DNA of 64,000 nt from NCBI RefSeq assembly GCF_902459465.1, contig NC_047080.1, positions 12,188,866 to 12,252,865 on the forward strand, given 5' to 3'. Under the pieces are notes generated by a model, which was not told the origin of the DNA, did not search any database, and was given only the letters and a program-made list of their open reading frames with translations. This DNA is from Asterias rubens. Lineage: Eukaryota; Echinodermata; Asteroidea; Forcipulatida; Asteriidae. Shown piece by piece: positions 62,301 through 64,000 of this stretch (the stretch's first letter is position 1; each line of letters starts with the position of its first letter). A program made the position numbers and the translations under genes.

Positions 62301-63981
62301 ATTGTGCTTGTAAGACCATTGCAGACATAGAGTCACGAGTAAGATATTGTGCTTGTAAGACCATTGCAGACATAGAGTCACGAGTAAGATATTGTGCTTG
62401 TAAGACCATTGCAGACATAGAGTCACGAGTAAGATATTGTGCTTGTAAGACCATTGCAGACATAGAGTCACGAGTAAGATATTGTGCTTGTAAGACCATT
62501 GCAGACATAGAGTCACGAGTAAGATATTGTGCTTGTAAGACCATTGCAGATTTATCCTTATGAAGAAATATACCGGTCCTATAAAAAGCAATTTCAAATT
62601 TGCGATGATCTTATGGCCAAAATGTTCTTTCTGTGACAGACCCCGAATGTACATGTATGTGTGCCATAACCAATGCTTCAAATGCACACTCCTTAATATC
62701 TGCCCCACTTAAAAGTATCATTACACAAGAGGTTCTGATATAAAGCCAGTGCAAGTAAAATTTCATAAAGATGTAAAACGTTCCTTTAAAAATACCTTAG
62801 TTAGTAGGTACTTTACCTATTGAGTGATCTTGGATCGAAGCACGTCTTTGTGACGTCAGTGATAGTGGGGTCACAACAGTCACCACCATCATAATCTGTG
62901 TATGCTTTATTGCACTCGTTCTCACATACACCGTTTCCTAAAGAATCAAACAAAAACAATCGTTAGTTTATGTTTTATTCTATCTGTCTCACAATCTGTT
63001 CCTGCTGACATGGCTGGGACAGCTTCGTAAACAGCGGAGCGACTGGAACGGGAGACCAGTCGAGTGGAGAAACTTTGCCACTCGCGTATCGTGGTCTCCC
63101 GCTCCAGTCTCTTGGCGTCGCGGCTCTACGAAGCCGTCCAAGAAACAAAGGCCTTGAGAAAAGGCTATTGCTGCTGAACTTTCAGGGTTAAATATTTCCA
63201 AGCAATTCCTCCGTAAGGCCTTATAGTTTCATTTTTGGAAGCTGGTTAAATTTAGAGAGAAAGACGTACCTATCTGTCTGTCCACACAAGAATAATCATA
63301 ACTACAGTCCCCTGCATCGTCACCAGTGACGTCATATCGACACTCAGGGTCACATGAGTTATCCCCAATTTGGTAGAGATTACATAGGGCGAGCACAACT
63401 CGATTTCTGAGGGAGCTATTCCTGACTACAAACTCCGTCAGTTCCCAGGAGATATTATGAGGTCTAAATGCCTCGTTGATGGTAGCGTGCTTCCGAAGTA
63501 TAGTCGCCCGATCTACGGAGTGATTTGCCCCATCGTCTTCAGCCATAGTGATCGCTCGATACCGTATAACCTTACGGACCCGGAGTTCTGGCTGGTCGAT
63601 GTAGCTCTTAGCAATGACCGGGCTATCGCAGACAGTCACCCCGCAGGATGGTTTCCTGGCGGTCAGACGTAGCAGCTCGCCGGGGATGTCAGACGGGATC
63701 GGTACGGGTTCGTTCTCAGCAGAGATCTTCCAGTTCACCCAGTCTGCCTCGAAGCCCTCTCGGACGACCAACCTGCTCCCTGCAATCGTCCAAGGGTCGC
63801 TCGGGTTGGAATAGCTTTCTCTGAGCTCTCGGTGGTTCAAGGTACCAGACCAGATGGCGATTTGATCGATGGCGCCTCGGAAGCCGTTTTCATCGTTGAT
63901 GCTACCTCCGATGATTAGTTGCTTGCACTGGGTCAGGACTTCGCCAAACATCGGACCTGCAGTCCCCTTTCCGAAAGCCAC
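50145..63981 (-). CDS. PAPPA: Pappalysin-like metalloprotease (PAPP-A type), C-terminal 1392 residues
   Basis: Secreted zinc protease of the pappalysin family; vertebrate members cleave IGF-binding proteins. Exons in transcription order: 63270-63981, 62817-62937, 60591-60736, 60104-60308, 59579-59664, 58008-58346, 56706-57159, 56175-56303, 55978-56069, 55473-55738, 54845-55072, 54234-54509, 53158-53317, 52472-52676, 51919-52111, 51119-51281, 50763-50956 and 50145-50354 (stop TAG). They sum to 4179 bases and every phase agrees. Numbered from the first codon seen here, domains are the end of a laminin-G-like module (1-60), two LNR modules (about 210-259), the HELGHNLGLWH zinc site (His348, Glu349, His352, His358), Met-turn at 420, a middle region with the QCKPLxYKVVRDPP-type signature, sushi modules (about 985-1320) and a C-terminal LNR (from 1324). 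The signal peptide and pro-region are off the right edge. Assignment to PAPPA rather than PAPPA2 is by overall order and needs a tree. Confidence 0.95.
50763..54509 (-). CDS. PAPPA: Pappalysin exons: sushi (CCP) modules
   Basis: Exons 54234-54509, 53158-53317, 52472-52676, 51919-52111, 51119-51281 and 50763-50956 encode a run of cysteine-rich sushi modules with W-x-P-x-C-type ends (TEDATWSGPTCD, VWDGNFTIC, LYSLPEAFC). The introns cut each module in the middle. In vertebrates this region binds cell-surface glycosaminoglycan. Confidence 0.85.
51385..51662 (-). mobile_element. tRNA-derived SINE, family 2, with doubled head
   Basis: Body CACACTAGCCAAGAACCCCA and GGAAGTTTCAGTTTTAGATA, then two tandem 69-base tRNA-like heads. 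Each contains box B as GGTTCAAATCCC on the minus strand and repeats CCAATCCACATAGTGCCCC. It lies in a pappalysin intron in gene orientation. Confidence 0.7.
52731..52890 (-). mobile_element. tRNA-derived SINE, family 2, fragment
   Basis: Shares ATCTGAATGGAAACATCATT, GAAGAAATTTCAGTTTCAG and GTTGGGACTGAACAACCCAC with the copies at 51385 and 57322. The tRNA-like head is lost. It lies in a pappalysin intron. Confidence 0.6.
53801..54193. mobile_element. Terminal-inverted-repeat element (family A), full length
   Basis: About 390 bases from TTAAAGACACTGGACACTAT to AGTGTCCACTGCCTTTAA. It is the best full copy in the window, in reverse orientation relative to the 33584 copy. It ends 38 bases below the pappalysin donor at 54232-54233. 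Confidence 0.85.
54672..54790 (+). repeat. Dispersed hairpin-family repeat
   Basis: TTGGCTCCGAGAAGAGCCAG and TTTGGTCTCTGCGATTTGAC resemble the 22312 copy. It lies in a pappalysin intron. Confidence 0.45.
57322..57523 (-). mobile_element. tRNA-derived SINE, family 2, with intact head
   Basis: On the minus strand, 57523 downward reads GGCAGTCAGGTTGGCTCAGTGG (box A region) and then GGTTCGATACC (box B), followed by the shared body. It lies in a pappalysin intron. It is the clearest evidence that family 2 is tRNA-derived. Confidence 0.7.
57885..57971. mobile_element. Terminal-inverted-repeat element (family A), short deletion derivative
   Basis: Only the two ends remain: TTAAAAGGCCTGTACACCCT, a short piece with TTGTCAAAGACC, and ATTTTGAGTAATTACCAATAG. 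It ends about 35 bases below the pappalysin donor at 58006-58007. Confidence 0.65.
58336..58530. repeat. Diverged tandem duplication spanning a splice acceptor
   Basis: 58336-58430 (exon start CATTCGGCATCTTGGGTATAG, poly-G and onward) is repeated in diverged form at 58437-58530 (CACTCGGCATATTTTTTAGG and onward). The copied unit includes the acceptor of exon 58008-58346. Confidence 0.65.
58553..58643 (-). mobile_element. tRNA-derived SINE, family 2, fragment
   Basis: GGAGGAAAAACCCACGCCGC and CAATCCACATGCAAGGCTCC match the 57322 copy. It lies in a pappalysin intron. Confidence 0.5.
58725..58808 (+). mobile_element. Probable LINE tail
   Basis: ATGGACGCAATATACCTAAA followed by TAAATTAC and (TAT)n, similar to truncated non-LTR 3' ends. 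No coding part. Confidence 0.3.
59921..60064. mobile_element. Snapback element with AGCCCG ends
   Basis: AGCCCGGTTCATACTTCCCG at the left pairs with AGAAGTATGCGGGCT at the right, with CGAATGCGAT and ATTCGCAGCG pairing inside. It ends 37 bases below the donor of the zinc-site exon. Confidence 0.7.
60104..60308 (-). CDS. PAPPA: Pappalysin exon: zinc-binding active site
   Basis: Carries the metzincin motif HELGHNLGLWH in the context ETIVHELGHNLGLWHVHQG, with all three His ligands and the catalytic Glu present. DLVADTNPTPENAFC follows. The next exon (59579-59664) supplies the Met-turn (FMSYT), so the enzyme is predicted to be active. Confidence 0.95.
60388..60535. mobile_element. Snapback element with TTTCACAAAG ends
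   Basis: GATTTCACAAAGAGCT and GCTTTGTGAAATAGGCCCC are inverted ends, similar to the 16616-16738 element. It lies in a pappalysin intron. Confidence 0.6.
60795..62549. repeat. Perfect tandem array, 39 x 45 bases
   Basis: The unit starts ACATAGAGTCACGAGTAAGA and is repeated 39 times (1755 bases) with no visible differences, inside the pappalysin intron between exons 62817-62937 and 60591-60736. Because 45 is a multiple of three, three frames stay open: one plus frame (15-residue unit IESRVRYCACKTIAD) and two minus frames (MVLQAQYLTRDSMSA and QWSYKHNILLVTLCL). The first of these minus frames runs without a stop into exon 60591-60736 in its correct frame. These ORFs are most likely a by-product of the array and are not annotated as genes. 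Confidence 0.97.
62817..62937 (-). CDS. PAPPA: Pappalysin exon: LNR2
   Basis: Encodes the second LNR (GVCENECNKAYTDYDGGDCC), then DPTITDVTKTCFDP, which is conserved in the family. As in vertebrate pappalysins, the two LNRs are inserted within the protease region before the zinc site. Phases 1 and 2 at the ends fit the neighbours. Confidence 0.92.
63016..63139. mobile_element. Snapback element
   Basis: GGGACAGCTTCGTAAACAGC, then ACTGGAACGGGAGACCA, pairs with TGGTCTCCCGCTCCAGT and ACGAAGCCGTCC on the right. A second stem, GAGTGG and CCACTC, closes the centre. It is GC-rich, has no ORF and lies in a pappalysin intron. Confidence 0.8.
63270..63981 (-). CDS. PAPPA: Pappalysin exon: laminin-G-like end, protease N-part and LNR1
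   Basis: The largest exon seen, 712 bases, starting in phase 0 with GTG GCT TTC after TTTATAG. It encodes the end of a concanavalin/laminin-G-like fold (GFRGAIDQIAIWSGTLNHRE), then the start of the protease region, and closes with the first LNR (CDPECRYDVTGDDAGDC), a calcium-binding cysteine-rich module. It ends in phase 1 before GTACGT. Confidence 0.92.
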
Positions 63982-64000
63982 CTATAAATAGTTAATAATT

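Noticed and set aside
60574..62708. Very long ORFs (590 to 665 codons) on both strands
   Set aside because: They arise from a perfect 45-base tandem repeat whose length is a multiple of three. The two minus-strand ORFs and the plus-strand ORF cannot all be genes, and the array lies between two well-supported pappalysin exons.

Overview
This window looks like nuclear DNA from a marine deuterostome invertebrate, most likely an echinoderm and probably a sea star. The sequence is AT-rich. Its genes are split into short exons, and its introns hold tRNA-derived SINEs, LINE tails, snapback elements and short terminal-inverted-repeat elements. Species assignment is inference. Exon boundaries were read by eye from GT/GC-AG sites, reading phase and family conservation, so single ends may be off by a few bases.

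Layout. (1) 1-20632, minus strand: 5' part of a collagen alpha-chain gene. A signal-peptide exon and one 842-base non-collagenous exon are followed by 22 complete Gly-X-Y exons of 54 or 45 bases and one cut by the left edge. The first exon with the start codon was not found. (2) 20633-37959: about 17 kb between genes, with repeats and one unassigned ORF. (3) 37960-40757, plus strand: complete seven-exon proteasome beta-7 gene (PSMB7, 273 aa). (4) 42098-46964, minus strand: complete seven-exon splicing factor YJU2 (CCDC94) gene (403 aa), convergent with PSMB7. (5) 50145-63981, minus strand: the last 18 exons (1392 codons plus stop) of a pappalysin (PAPP-A type) metalloprotease whose 5' exons lie beyond the right edge.

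The genes do not form a functional pathway. PSMB7 and YJU2 are housekeeping genes; the collagen and the pappalysin are secreted extracellular proteins. Human COL27A1, PAPPA and PSMB7 all map to 9q32-q33, so the neighbourhood may be an old deuterostome linkage block.

The most unusual features are a perfect 39 x 45-base tandem array in a pappalysin intron, open in three frames and in frame with the next exon; a terminal-inverted-repeat element family whose intronic copies lie just downstream of splice donors; and many snapback elements in introns. I found no sign of a wholly novel multi-gene system.
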